Assembly (NCBI GenBank): GCA_024364735.1
Contig: JAGFNQ010007730.1
Span: 124,001-188,000, forward strand
Direction of reading: 5' to 3'
DNA from: Boesenbergia rotunda
Taxonomy: Eukaryota > Streptophyta > Magnoliopsida > Zingiberales > Zingiberaceae
Length of the DNA stretch: 64,000 bases
Part shown: piece after piece, positions 10,275-21,287 of the stretch
Position numbering within the stretch: position 1 is the first letter of the stretch
How the letters are laid out: the number at the start of each line of letters is the position of its first letter
The notes under the pieces: model-generated
Seen by the model: only the letters and a program-made list of their open reading frames with translations
Told to the model about the DNA's origin: nothing
The model's database searches: none
Made by a program: the position numbers and the translations under genes

Positions 10275-10346
10275 GGAGATGCAGGATATTGTTCCCCGTA
10301 CCTTTCCCATGCGAAACGAGTACTCTACCATCTAAACTACATACCC
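10275..10346 (-). pseudogene. tRNA-Ala-like copy 6, degraded, CGC at anticodon position
   Basis: 72 nt. The anticodon loop reads TTCGCAT, so the anticodon position is CGC, which is also an alanine anticodon. The T arm is broken (GATATTGTTCCCC on the plus strand), so it is probably non-functional. Confidence 0.55.
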
Positions 10347-10645
10347 TATATGTGATGCTTGGCATCGTTCTTCTTCAAGGTGTCAAAGGCTAGCCCCATT
10401 CTTCAAACACGAGATCAACCTTGAATGCAGTAACGACAAACAGAGTAAGTTAATGTCATTCTCCTGACCTAGCCAAAAGATGTCATTATCCTGACCTGGC
10501 CAAAAGAGTAGTCGGGCTAGATGCAAGAACGATAGAGCAAGTTAATGTCTTTATCCTAGCCTATCCAAAAGAGTAGCCGAATGATCAAAGAAGCTAAAGA
10601 AGACTAACAAAATTAAATATTATCAAAAAATAATAATAATAAAAT

Positions 10646-10717
10646 GAAGATATAAAGTATCAATCCCTGTACCTCTCGCATGGTAAACGAGGATTGTACC
10701 ATCTAAACTACATCCCC
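10646..10717 (-). pseudogene. tRNA-Ala-like copy 7, degraded
   Basis: The 5' half still resembles the family (GGGGATGTAG, GATGG), but the anticodon position reads ACC and the 3' acceptor strand has decayed (GAAGATATAAAG on the plus strand). Confidence 0.55.
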
Positions 10718-11004
10718 TATAGGTGATGCTTAGCATCCTTTTTCTTCAAAGTGTAAAGGTCAGTCTCATTCTTCAAAGACGAGAATAGCCGTGAATAGCC
10801 GTGAATGAAATAACGGCAGATATAGCAAGTTAATTTCATTATCATAACCTGGCTATGAGAGTAGTTGGTCTGGACGACGCAAGAATGATAAAGTAAATTA
10901 ATATCTTTATCCTAGACTGACCAAAAAAAATAGCCCAACGATTAAAAAAATCGAGGAAGATGGACATAATTAAAGATTATCAAAAAGTAAAATAAATAAA
11001 TAGA

Positions 11005-11074
11005 ATGAAAATGCAGAATATCATATCTCTCGCATATGTCATATTAACGATTCTATCATCTGAACTGCATTCCT
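11005..11074 (-). pseudogene. tRNA-Ala-like copy 8, heavily decayed
   Basis: Only fragments of the pattern remain: the ATGCAGAATATC acceptor and T-arm relic and a CTATCATCTGAACTGCATTCC relic of the 5' half. Confidence 0.4.
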
Positions 11075-11090
11075 TATTAAAAATATTTTT

Positions 11091-12366
11091 GTATTTCTAC
11101 TTGATGACGATGCAAAAAGCAAGCGCTCGCCAACGATGTCAGATTTTATTTATCTATCTTTTATTTTAACAGAATAGAAAAGTAAATAATATTCTTTCAA
11201 ATCTAAAAAAATATTTTAGCATGCCGTGATAATTTTTTAGACATTTAAGAATTTGTTAATAAATTGCATTTAATAAGCGGTTGCTTTAAAATTATTAAAA
11301 CGAATTGATCATATTTAAGATTAATCAACAAAAATTGAATATTAAAAAAAACCTTTCATGTGTTTTTTTTGTCAAATTTGATAGAGAATTGATATTCGAT
11401 TCGAATGAAGAAAGATATGGAGGGATTATTGATATTCGATATCCGACTTAAATACCTAATTAAATAAAATATATATATTAATTTTTTTTTACCAAAATAT
11501 ACTAACAATTTGGGTTGATATTAAAAATAGGTTATATGGATCTTAAACCTATTTTTAAAATTATTGATATATTTTTTTCTTAAAGATATTAATTCTAATA
11601 TATTTTTTTCAATATAATTAGATTATAAGAAGAAAAATTATTAATAAATAAAATATTCGATTATTTAATAAATATAGATATTCGGATAGATATTCGATAT
11701 TCAATGGATATAAACACTAAGATATAGAATCCGATCTAAATCAGATTCATTACTATCCCTACTTGATAAGGTGAATGAGTCGTTTTTAATTCTTTATATT
11801 TGTTTAATGCCTCAAACCTAATACGAGATTCTCAGATAATCATGTATTTAGTAGGATTGAAGTAAAAATTGAAGTACGAAGGAAATCGTCTAAATTAAAT
11901 GATTTGATCTCACAAAATTATAGTTGAGTAAAAATTTAATTAAACCAAATTAACCAACCTTAAATTTAGAGAGCACGTTCTGCCAATCAGTTCGCGCCAT
12001 CAACCTATGGACGGATTAGCTAATAGGCTAACCTACTTGGATCAACTTCGACATATCTCATCTAGCATTGTTTATTATTGGGTTAATTACTAAATTTAGT
12101 ATGAAATGTTGATGTTTTATTGAGTCGAACCAACTTGCAATCATACTTTTAATTTTATAACAAATTAATCACATTATTAATTTAATACGTTATCAAAGGA
12201 TAGTCCAATGCACGAAACTCCTATCAATATGGGATCTTAAAACAGATTCATTTCTATTGAGATGATCTCGAGGATTGTTGAGTACAACAAACTCAACTCG
12301 TGACGACTCTCTCCGTCCTCATTGAAAATGTTACAATCAACCACGAGAAAAGGTTAGAGAAGTTCG
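11091..12366. other. AT-rich intergenic sequence with a decayed MITE
   Basis: No gene, RNA gene or ordered repeat was seen, apart from the MITE-like block at about 11,381-11,761. Base composition is strongly AT-rich with many A and T runs. Confidence 0.6.
11381..11761. mobile_element. Decayed hAT-like MITE
   Basis: The segment resembles the element at 20,242-20,662: it shares GATATTCGAT/GATATCTGCCCGA-type starts, GGGTTGATATTAAAAATAGG, TTAATTCTAATATATTTTTTTC and an end ...CATTACTATCCCTA. The right terminal inverted repeat is clear; the left one (TAGAGAATTGATA) is mutated and the TSD is not recognisable. Confidence 0.5.
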
Positions 12367-12565
12367 TGTTAGAATTTTAGGGTCATAATGTAATTATAAA
12401 TGTTTAATGTCATCTATTAAATAAGTCAAAATTATTGTGATCTAAATTTTGAAATTATGTAATTTGACGTAAGAGTTTAATTGTTATGAATAAAATATTG
12501 TTGATACCATGTACTAATTCTAATTTGTTGAGGGGCCAAATTAGAAATATGCAACATTTAGATTC

Positions 12566-12573
12566 TATAAATA
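12566..12573 (+). promoter_or_regulatory. TATA box of the old copia LTR
   Basis: GATTCTATAAATAGAGG is a canonical TATAAATA about 200 bp after the probable LTR start and before the gag remnant. Confidence 0.5.
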
Positions 12574-12834
12574 GAGGTTATGGTCCCAGTTTGCAGAACG
12601 ATGCTTTGTTTTTTGTTCCCCGTCGACAAAACTCTTCGGAAACCTAAGGAATTCTGCAGATTGAAGATCATCTCCGTGGATCGATTGCAAATTATGGATT
12701 CCGGTACGCTTCCGCAATTTTAGTTAATATTATTTCTTAAGAGTGGAATAGAGATTAAGATTGTTCATCAAGATCTCTCGACTTAATATTTTCTACAGTT
12801 CGAACTACTAGAGGTAACAACAGAAGATGTTCTT

Positions 12835-13116
12835 CTACTTGATAATACCCAATCTAGCTCGATTCTTAACCGAGGACCCTACCAAGCATGTTGAAGAAGA
12901 TACTGATGTCCAAACCATTAGTGCAATAGAGACATGTACTCATTCTGAGTTCTTATATTAAAACTACATCTTCAACTGTTTTGTCAACTCGCTATACACT
13001 GTGTATATAACAAAGATAATGAGAAAGTAGATATGGGAGTCATTGGACAAGAAGTACAAGACGGATAATGTGGAAGCCAAGAAGGTTATCGTTGGTCGAT
13101 TCCAACACTACAAGAT
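12835..13116 (+). pseudogene. Copia gag N-terminal remnant
   Basis: The end of this stretch encodes the family signature IWESLDKKYKTDNVEAKK (about 13,034-13,088) followed by VGRFQHYKIV, typical of UBN2-type Gag. Upstream the frame is lost and regained several times. It stops at 13,117, where an inverted LTR has inserted. Confidence 0.65.
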
Positions 13117-13689
13117 TGTTAGGACCGGTAGGAGAATTAGGGGGTGATTAGCTTCAATCTCTTCATTATAGATTTGTTACAGCGGAAACATAAGCATTGG
13201 TAATTTTTTTGACTTTACTTGGTATCCACCTCATTGAGATGATTAATCCAAGAGTCCACTCTTCCTCACTCTCACATCCACTATGAAAGTCTCCTTTGTT
13301 GAGGTGGAGAAATCTCGTACAAGCTCACTCAAGAAACACAAAATGAACAAGCAAAATACAAATAAAATCTTACAAGATTTACAACAAAGATCTCTTGTCT
13401 TGCTTTCTTTTAGTTTGAAATCGCCCCTTAATGCTTGGAAATGCAGTAGCACTTTGCCCCCAAGAGCTCACAAGAATGGGTGAAGGAGGAAAAAAAGTTA
13501 CAGCTTCAACCTACGTGACAATCCTATATACTTGTGACCTAGAGTTACCAATCGATTACCACTTCAAATCTAGTTGTTTAATAGCTAGTTTTTGAAGTTT
13601 AATCTGTTGATGCAGTCTGACCCGATTGTTGTTTTGGCGTTGACAACAATTTAAGTTTGATTGAGCGAATTTGGATTAAGTCATGGTCG

Positions 13690-14160
13690 GGGACTGGGCA
13701 TGAAACCCTGGTGAGTGAAGCCAGGTCCTAGCTTGGGAAGCTGGGTGATGAAACCTGGTGAGTGAAGCCAGGTCCTAGCTTGGGAAGCTAGGTGATGGAA
13801 ACCCTGGTGAGTGAAGCCAGGTCCTAGCTTGGGAAGCTAGGTGATGGAAATCCTGGTGAGTGAAGCCAGGTCCTAGCTTGGGAAGCTAGGTTGAATGAAG
13901 TCCAGGTGGATCTAGGAGATCGCACGCTGGCATGGGAAAAGACCTAGTGGGACTAGGCACACCTAGTGGGATTAGGTGAAGTCCAGGTGGATTTGGGAGA
14001 TCATACGCTGGCATGGGAAAAGAACTAGTGGGACTAGGCACACCTAGTGGGACTAGGTGAAGTCCATATGGATCTGGGAGATCGTACGCTGGCATGAGAA
14101 AAGACCTAGTGGGACTAGGCACACCTAGTGGGACTAGGTGAAGTCACGGTGAGTGAAGCT
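13690..14160 (+). repeat. CCTAG...CTAGG hairpin arrays in the solo LTR
   Basis: There are two repeat types in succession: four copies of a ~50-bp unit with CCTGGTGAGTGAAGCCAGG and CCTAGCTTGGGAAGCTAGG hairpins, then three copies of a ~87-bp unit with two CCTAGTGGGACTAGG hairpins separated by CACA. All units preserve inverted-repeat arms. Confidence 0.75.
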
Positions 14161-14245
14161 GGGCACGGAGTCTTGGTCCGGGGGACTGAGAACGAGTCAG
14201 AGAAGGGTAGGGAGCTCGTTCTCTTGACTTAGGGTTGAATTGGAA

Positions 14246-14740
14246 GCCTCTGATCGGTCTGGTGACCGATCAAGGAGATTGGCACGAACTCCTGTTGTGG
14301 ATCGGTCTGGTGACCGATCCAGATAATGCTGATCGGTCTGGTGATCGATCAGGGAGAGAACAGAAAGGTTTCTGTTGAGCTTCTGATCGTTCTGGTGAAC
14401 GATCAGAGAGAGGTCAGTAGTCTTAGGGAGAAACTCTTGATCGGTCTGCTGGACCGATCAAATATCGCGAGTTCCTCATCATGACCGATCAGGATGGATC
14501 CTGATCGGTCAGGGAGTGCTCTGATCGGTCGGGAGACCGATCAGTGAGGTTTGGCCTGCGAAGGCTGGGAATCCCAGCACTGCTGTGGATCGGTCCGGTG
14601 ACCGATCCACGATCTGTGATCGGTCAGGGTGATCGATCACAAGGAGATCGCGATTTCTAGTTTTTCACTGTGGACCGATCAGGCTGGAGCCTGATCAGTC
14701 AGGGATAACCCTGATCGGTTTGGACCGATCAGAAGCTAAA
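14246..14740 (+). repeat. GATCGGTC/GACCGATC palindrome array in the solo LTR
   Basis: About ten copies of the palindrome also seen at 1,805-2,356. Several variants change both arms together, for example GATCGTTCTGGTGAACGATC at 14,386, which keeps the stem paired. Confidence 0.8.
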
Positions 14741-16672
14741 CTTTAATTCAAAATGCGCTGTCAGAGTTCTGATCGCGATCTGATTTCCTGATACATTGCT
14801 GATATTGTTTGATACCCATTTGCTAAGCCTCTGATCAGTGTGCAAGTTAGACAGGAAGGATTTAAACACTCAAGGAGAGTCAACTAGTGTCTTTTGCTAC
14901 ATCAGGTTTGGCAGTTTTCCATCGCAGGTTACAACGGGCGCTGCTGGCAACGGTTGGAAGATGACCTGGGGCTGACTGGGGCTCGACTGAGGAGAGCTCA
15001 GGGAGTCCAGGAGAGGTCAGGGTAGCTGGGCAGTTGCAGATGAGCAGCTGGGAGCTGCAGAAGAGCGTCTGTGACCTAGCGTTGGGCAGCTGGGTTAAGT
15101 GTTGGCTGGCGATGAAGAGAAAGGCATGAGTTCTCTGTTGCAGCAACACTTGATCATCCTTTGGCAATCACTGTGAACCTTGAAGCATACTCTTGAGCAT
15201 CCTTTGAAGCTTCTGCAACTTGAGCACCTTGAAGCAGAGGAGATCTTGGTGAGTCCATCAGCAAGCAGACACGAAGAGCTGTGAGCTCTTGCGTGAGAGT
15301 TGTGCTGAGTGAGCTTGGTGAAGTGTTTCCGTCTGTGTTCATTGTGCTCTGTATGTGTGTTTATTGTCTCTGTGCTTTCATTTCATATCTCTGTTGAGAC
15401 TTGCTGTGGAGAGGTTTCTCCACTGAGAAAGAGGTGTAATCTTATCCAGATTTCCCGGGGCTTGATCTGCCGACGATCAAGGGATCACCCACCTCACGGG
15501 CACGCCAAGGAGTAGGGGCAAGTTATCCCTGAACCTTGTAAATCCTCCTTGCTAGCGTCTTGAGCTTGTGCTTAGTTTAGGGTTTTAGGTTCTGCAATTC
15601 TGTTTCTCTGTTTTGTATTGTTTCCGCTGCTGTTGCTAACCTTTAAGTGCAGAAAACCTAAAAGAGCAAGAAATTAGTGTCTGGCTACATTCACCCCCCC
15701 TCTAGCCATCCAAGCACCAACATAATCGATTAGCCAATTCTTAATCAATTGCTCAATAGATTCATCACGTTTCTATGCTCTAGGGTAACACAACCTTAAT
15801 CAATTGCCTAATCGATTAAGCATCTTACTGTGTTCTTCACAAAATTGCCTTAATCGATCACCGAATCGATTAAGAACATTCTTAATTGATCATTTGATCG
15901 ATTAAGGCCGGTTATGTTCTCACAACAGAAGTCCACCAATCGATCACCTGATCGATTGGTGTTACCCATAATCAATCACCGAATCAATTACGGGTCATTC
16001 TATTTCTCACGAGGAGCATTGCTCCAATCGATCACCTAATCGATTGGATTGGGCCAATCAATAACCTAATCGATTGCCCATGCCCTAACTTGCCTAAACT
16101 AAGTCTAGGGTTCCCTTTGCCCAACCTTTGGTCATCTCTGACCTGCTGGACTTTTCGTTGCCTAATTCCCAACTAGGACTTTTCTCGTACCAAATATTTA
16201 GCTCCCAACTAACCCCAACTAGGACTTTTCGTCTGCCTAGTCCCCAACTAGGTCTGCATAGTCCCACTAGGGTTTCCCTTTGCCTAACCGCAGTTAGGTC
16301 TAGTCTCTCGGTAGACTTCCACCTTGCCAATGTGCGATCCTCCCAGATTCACTTGGGCTTCACCTAGTTCCCAACTAGGTTTGCCTAGTCCCACTAGGAC
16401 TTCCCTTTGCCTAACCGCAGTTAAGTCTAGTCTCTCGGTAGACTTCCACCTTGCCAATGTGCGATTCTTCTAGATCCACTTGGATTTCACCTAGTTCTCA
16501 ACTAGGTCCACCTAGTCTCACTAGGACTTCCTTTTGCCTAACCGCAATTAAGTTTAGTCTCTTGGTAGACTTCCACCTTGCCAATGTTTGATCCTCCTAG
16601 ATCCACTTAGACTGCATCTAGTTCTCAACTAGGTCTACCTAGTCCCACTAGGACTTCATTTTGCCTAACTAA

Positions 16673-17060
16673 ATGGGTGACCTTTGCGCCATGGTCTCTA
16701 AATTGAACCATGCGGGTTCAATCCGCGACAATGGTGGATCAATACCGATGTCACCAGACATAGGTGCTAAAACAAAGAGTTGTTTCACAATTTTGAAGAA
16801 ATCAAAGATGGAGAGAAACTGTTATGGGGAACTCAACAACTTCGAACATCATTGGCAAAGAAAAAGTGGTACTAAAGATGACCGCGGATAAGAAGTTGAC
16901 TCTTAACAATATACTGTATGTTTTGAAGATTTGGAAGAATCTAGTATTCAGATCACTTCTAAGCAAGTATAGCTTCCGTATTGTTTTCGAATTAGACATA
17001 GTTGTTTTGTCTTAAATGGAGTGTTTTTAGGAAAGAGTTATGTAACCGACTGGCTATTCA
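16673..17060 (+). pseudogene. Copia gag end and protease remnant
   Basis: The segment encodes DLCAMVSKLNHAG, typical of the end of plant copia Gag, then after a frameshift WWINTDVTRH, a decayed form of the WWVDTGATRH protease active site, and then NNILYVLKIWKNLV, which follows the protease in this family. The catalytic DTG is lost (NTD). Non-functional. Confidence 0.7.
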
Positions 17061-17760
17061 AGCTCAATGTAATAATAATTAGGCTCAAGGTTAATAAAAT
17101 TAAAAACTCTTCTGTTTATATGCTTAGGTCTTCGTGTTTGTGGCATGATAGACTAGGACAAGTTAATTATGATGTGTTGATAGATTGATTAAAATGTAAA
17201 GCATACCAACATTCCACCTGAATCTGAAACATAAGTGTGAGATTTACTTTAAAGCGAAAATGACAAGGTCGTCATTTAAACATGTTGAAAGCAGCAACGA
17301 ATCATTAGCTTAATTCACACCGACGTGTGTCAACTAAGCGATACACCGACACTATGGTACACCAACAAGTGTGAGATTTACTTTATCATTTGGTAGATGA
17401 TAGAACAAAATACTATTATGTGCATGTTCTCAAAAGTAAAGATAAAACTATAGAGAAATTTATTCTCGATAAGAATGAGGTTGAAAACTAACTTAATAAA
17501 AAGATTAAGATGGTTCTATGTGATCAAGGCAGTGAATATGTTTCATCATTCGCTAAGTTACATGTTGAACATGAGATCAGACATGAAACAATAGCTTCTC
17601 ATACTCTTTAGCAAAATAGAGTTGTTGAGCGAAAGAATTGTATTCTAAAGGAGATAATGAATGCTCTTCTATTGAGCTCTGGATGGCTAGATTAGTTCAT
17701 ATGGGGGAAGCTGTGTTTACAGTAATTTCCTTTTAATACCCAGTACAAAATAGATAAGAG
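17061..17760 (+). pseudogene. Copia integrase remnant
   Basis: Recognisable pieces include LWHDRLG (GAG-pre-integrase), KCEICFKAKMTRSSFK (zinc-binding HHCC end), TKYYYVHVLKSKD, LCDQGSEYV with an integrase Asp context and VVERKN with the catalytic Glu, separated by stops and frameshifts. Confidence 0.7.
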
Positions 17761-19017
17761 TCTTATGAGTTGTGTAATGGACAACAACCGTTCTACAAAT
17801 ATTTGCGTGGAGATGTCTTACCAAAGTTTTGGTGTATGATCAGAAAATGATTAAGATAAGACCAAAAATGATTAATTACATATTTATTGAGTATGCACAT
17901 AATATTAGTGAGTATCGATTTTTTGTGTATGAGTCACAAATACTGGATATACATAAGAACTCGATAATAAAATCGAGAAATGTCTCGTTCTTCAAGCATA
18001 TATTTTCATATAAGACCTGAGAGAATGCAAGTTCCTCAAAATGAATATTTAAAAAACAAGAGACAGAAGAAGATGAAGAACCAGCTAAAGTTAAGCTTAA
18101 ACGAAGTAAAAAAAGCTTGGGTAAAAAAAGCATACTAATAGATTTTATCATTTTCATATTGGAAAGGAGACTCAAAATTACTCAGAAACAGTAAGCGTTT
18201 CTGATGGACCTCACTAGAAAGAGACAATTACATCTGAGATATACTCTATCTTGAAAAATCACATTTAAAATTTTATGGATCTTCCTCAGGGAAATAAACA
18301 ACTAGATTGCAAATGAATATTCAAGAGGAATATAAAATCAGATAACACAATTGATAAATAAAGGATATTGATAACGAGAAAGTCTTGATTAGTTTGATAT
18401 ATATTTTTCGGTGTCAAGAATAACTTCCATTAGAATATTATTGCTATTACTACTTATGAAATATAGAAATACACCAGATAGATGTAAATATAACCTATCT
18501 AAATAAGAATTTAGAAAAGAAATCTACATGGAATAACCTAAAGGATTTTCTATGCCGGGCAGAAGAATAGGGTTCATAGATTAGTGAAGTTGTTAAATGA
18601 CTTGAAATAAGCACCAAACTAGTGGCATGAGAAATTTGATAATGCCATGAAGAAAAATGGATTTAAGATTAATGAATGTGATAAATGCGTCTGTTATGAA
18701 AGCACAAAAAATGACTATGTCATCTTGTGTCTACACGTAGATGACATTTTTATCATTGAATTAATGATAAGATAATTAAATTCACTAAAGGCATATTGAA
18801 CTCAAGATTTTACATGAAAAATATAACCTAGCTAATGTGATTATAAGAATCAAAATTCTTAAAACATCAGAAGGACTTATTTTTAATCGGTCCCATTATG
18901 TAGACAAGGTTCTTAAGAAATTCACCAAGAGTAATACTACGTTAGCATTAACGTCAATAGATACGAGTCAACATCTATTGAAGAATTGAGGATAAAATAT
19001 TTCTCAAATGAAGTACT
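17761..19017 (+). pseudogene. Copia integrase tail and reverse transcriptase remnant
   Basis: Between 17,761 and about 18,490 only a vague integrase C-terminal/linker pattern is left. From about 18,600 RT motifs appear: CLHVDDIFII, matching the YVDD catalytic motif with His for Tyr, then RFYMKN, LGI-like IIRIKI and HYVDKVLKKF. The remnant ends at the GTACT target site of the LTR at 19,018 and continues at 21,288. Confidence 0.7.
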
Positions 19018-19499
19018 TGTTGGTGTAATCATCCTCAGGTCAAGATTGATTAGATTAACTAAGCTCGGGTTGGCTCAAGCTTGAGTTTTGATGTTTGACA
19101 AATGATTATGGACAATGTGTGAGAGAAAGTCAAGTAGGTCAAGGTTGACCGGAGACTTGACTGATAAAATCCTAACTGAAGATTAGGCAAAAGTGAAGTC
19201 CTAATGGGACTAGGCAAATCTAGTTGGGAACTAAGTTAAGTCCCAGATGGGTTAGCTGAGAGCTAAACACTTGGCATGGGCGAAGTCCTTGTGGGACTAG
19301 GCAAACCTAGTTAGGAACTAGGTTAAGACCAAGATGGGTTAGTTGGGAGCTAAATACTTGTCACGAATGAAGTTCTAGTTGGGAACTAGGCAAGGGAAAA
19401 TCCAAGATGGTCAAGGGTTGACCGGACACTTAGTGAAGAAACCTTGGCAAGTCATGAAAGACTTCGGGTTGGACAACGGAAGCGTAAACCCATGTTTTA

Positions 19500-19900
19500 G
19501 GGTTTAGGGTGTTATCAGTCGATTGGAAAATCGATTGAACCAATCGATTGGAAAATCGACTGAACCAATCGATTGGGCAGTTGACTAGGCTAAGGCAGCA
19601 AGAACATAGAAAGATCCCAAATTAATTGGGTAATTAATTGATTTGGTTCAGCCTAATCGTTTAGCCAATCGATTAGAGCTTGTTTCTCGCGAAGAGAAAA
19701 GTGAGTCGAATCGATTGGTCAATTGATTCAGCTGAGTCTAATCGATTAGGCTATGATTTCTCATGTATAAAGAGTTTAGGAATCGATTGAGTAATCAATT
19801 TAGAGGTTTCTAATTGATTAACCAATCGATTAGGGTTTGAAAAATAACCGTTGCAGGCCAGATTCGACGTGGCAATCGACTGGGAGAAGGTTGAATCGAT
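19500..19900 (+). repeat. AATCGATT palindrome array
   Basis: More than ten copies of CAATCGATTGG or close variants, mostly alternating with CAATCGATTGG-GAAAATCGATTG-type spacers. The inverted copy lies at 15,723-16,090. Confidence 0.75.
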
Positions 19901-20241
19901 TAGAGGCGTCAGTCAAACCCTAAAAAAGGGTTTTCCATGCAGAATGAAGGCAGGGCTTGATTTACATATTCATGCCAGATCTTGAGGGGTTGGAAGAAAA
20001 GTGTTACTGCACTTTCAAAACTTTGAGAGGCTAGATCCAAGCAAGAAAAGCAAGGTTCTTTGTGTAATCGTTTTCAATTTCGTTTTGTAACACAGTTTTC
20101 ATTTCTTGTTGCATTTCTTGTATTCGAGCTTTTACGAGACTTTTCCACCTCCGAAGTATTTCCAAGGGAGTGTATTCATAGTGAAGCTGCGTGCATGATG
20201 TAGATCTTTGGATTAGTTACCTCAAGGAGGTGGATACCAAG

Positions 20242-20662
20242 TAGGGATGATAATTTTCTCTGAATTCGACTGAGGATCTGATATCTGCCCGAATGGAGGA
20301 GGGTTTGGAGGGACTACTAATACTTGACATCTGACCCGCTATCCGATTAAATAAAAATATGTATATATTAAAGAATTTACTCTTAAAATCCATTAACTAT
20401 TTGTGTTGATGTTAGAAATAGGTTATATAAATGATTAATCTATTTTTAAAATTATATATATATATATGTATACATATTTAAATATGATGTTAATTCTAAT
20501 ATATTTTGTTGAATGATATGGTTGGATGGAAAAAAAATTATTAGTATACAAGATATTTGATTCTTTAATGGGTATGGGTATTCAGATGGATATCTAATAC
20601 CCGATGGGTATGAGGACGGAGGATATAGAATCTGACTTGAACCTGGCCCATTGCGATCCCTA
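20242..20662. mobile_element. hAT-like MITE with 8-bp TSD ATACCAAG
   Basis: The termini are TAGGGATGATAAT and, inverted, TAGGGATCGCAAT. The 8-bp direct repeat ATACCAAG flanks it at 20,234-20,241 and 20,663-20,670. An 8-bp TSD with TAGGG termini is characteristic of hAT elements. It is 421 bp long, AT-rich, with no coding capacity, so it depended on a transposase in trans. Confidence 0.8.
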
Positions 20663-20693
20663 ATACCAAGTAAATAAAGGTGTTAGTGATTAC

Positions 20694-21196
20694 TAGGGAT
20701 GGAAACAAGCCAATTTTTTGCCTTAACAGGCCAAGCCTATATAGTAACAAAATGGCCTGAGCCTGACCTGTGGCCTGTTATAGGCTTTGTTCTTAGCCTA
20801 AGCCCGACTTGTTCAATATCTGGCCTGACTTGTGGCCTGTTTCCAAAGCCTGTAATTTAGAATATTTTATGCAGGCCAACAGACCAAAGCATTAAACAAG
20901 TCAAAAACCAACCTTAACAGGTCTTGCATCATACAAGCCTCAAAACATGTCTTGCATCATACAAACCTCCAAACAAGTCAGACCTACAAATATATACATA
21001 TGTATCTAATCTTAACAGGCCCAGGCCAGCCTGTCAGGTTTGGTAGTCTTTATATTGAGTCTGAGTCTGTCCTAATAAGAAAAATAGGCTTTGAAACATG
21101 TCTGAATATTATCCTATTTCTAAACAGGCCAGGTCAGGCTAAACACAGGCCAGGCCATAGGCCCCTGATAGGTCGCCTGACCTATTTCCATCCCTA
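20694..21196. mobile_element. hAT-like MITE with 8-bp TSD GTGATTAC
   Basis: The terminal inverted repeats are TAGGGATGGAAACA / TAGGGATGGAAATA. GTGATTAC is duplicated at 20,686-20,693 and 21,197-21,204. The body is dominated by subterminal CAGGCC/GGCCTG repeats, of the kind hAT transposases bind. Non-coding, 503 bp. Confidence 0.85.
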
Positions 21197-21287
21197 GTGA
21201 TTACTTGAAGTTTCCGCTGCAACAAATCATCAACAAAGCAATCGAAGTTATTCACCCCTACCCTTTAGCTCTCAATGTGTCCTAATA

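Larger units (their letters stand above)
8177..11090 (-). repeat. Tandem array of tRNA-Ala repeat units
   Basis: About eight units, mostly 330-370 bp, each holding a minus-strand tRNA-Ala-like sequence and a shared spacer (CAAAGACGAGAATAGCC, GAGCAAGTTAATGTC, CAAAAGAGTAGTCG). Unit spacing between tRNA starts is about 338, 338, 334, 284, 571 (with a SINE-like insertion), 371 and about 357. The spacer upstream of the tRNA 3' ends carries A-runs on the plus strand, giving T-runs on the minus strand suitable as pol III terminators. Units decay steadily from left to right. The array probably extends beyond the LTR element that interrupts it at 8,176. Confidence 0.85.
13605..15722 (+). mobile_element. 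Solo LTR (same family as 1,327-3,388), TSD TAATC
   Basis: It begins TGTTGATGCAGTCTGACC and ends ...CAAGCACCAACA, with the 5-bp duplication TAATC at 13,600-13,604 and 15,723-15,727. There is no internal region, so it arose by recombination between two LTRs of one element. It has the same layout as its relative: hairpin array, palindrome array, conserved segment (15,465-15,545), poly-C run. Confidence 0.9.
13117..16672 (-). mobile_element. Truncated inverted LTR (family of 19,018-21,287), carrying a solo LTR
   Basis: The plus strand starts TGTTAGGACCGGTAGG, the inverted counterpart of the LTR end ...CCTAACA. Shared blocks with the LTR at 19,018-21,287, in reverse order, include the cap segment GTATCCACCTCATTGAG, the AATCGATT palindrome region (15,723-16,090) and the CCTAG...CTAGG repeats (16,090-16,672). 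The first ~170 bases of the LTR are missing at the right end, and there the sequence changes to copia gag/protease, so a deletion has removed part of both. The solo LTR at 13,605-15,722 is inserted inside. Confidence 0.65.
19018..21287 (+). mobile_element. Solo LTR with TSD GTACT, containing two MITEs
   Basis: It starts TGTTGGTGTAATC and ends ...GTGTCCTAATA (a mutated CCTAACA). GTACT flanks it at 19,013-19,017 and 21,288-21,292, and the copia RT frame joins correctly across the insertion. U3 has CCTAG-type repeats (19,190-19,400) followed by many AATCGATT palindromes (19,500-19,900). Two hAT-like MITEs (20,242-20,662 and 20,694-21,196) have later inserted. Without them the LTR would be about 1.35 kb. 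Confidence 0.85.
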
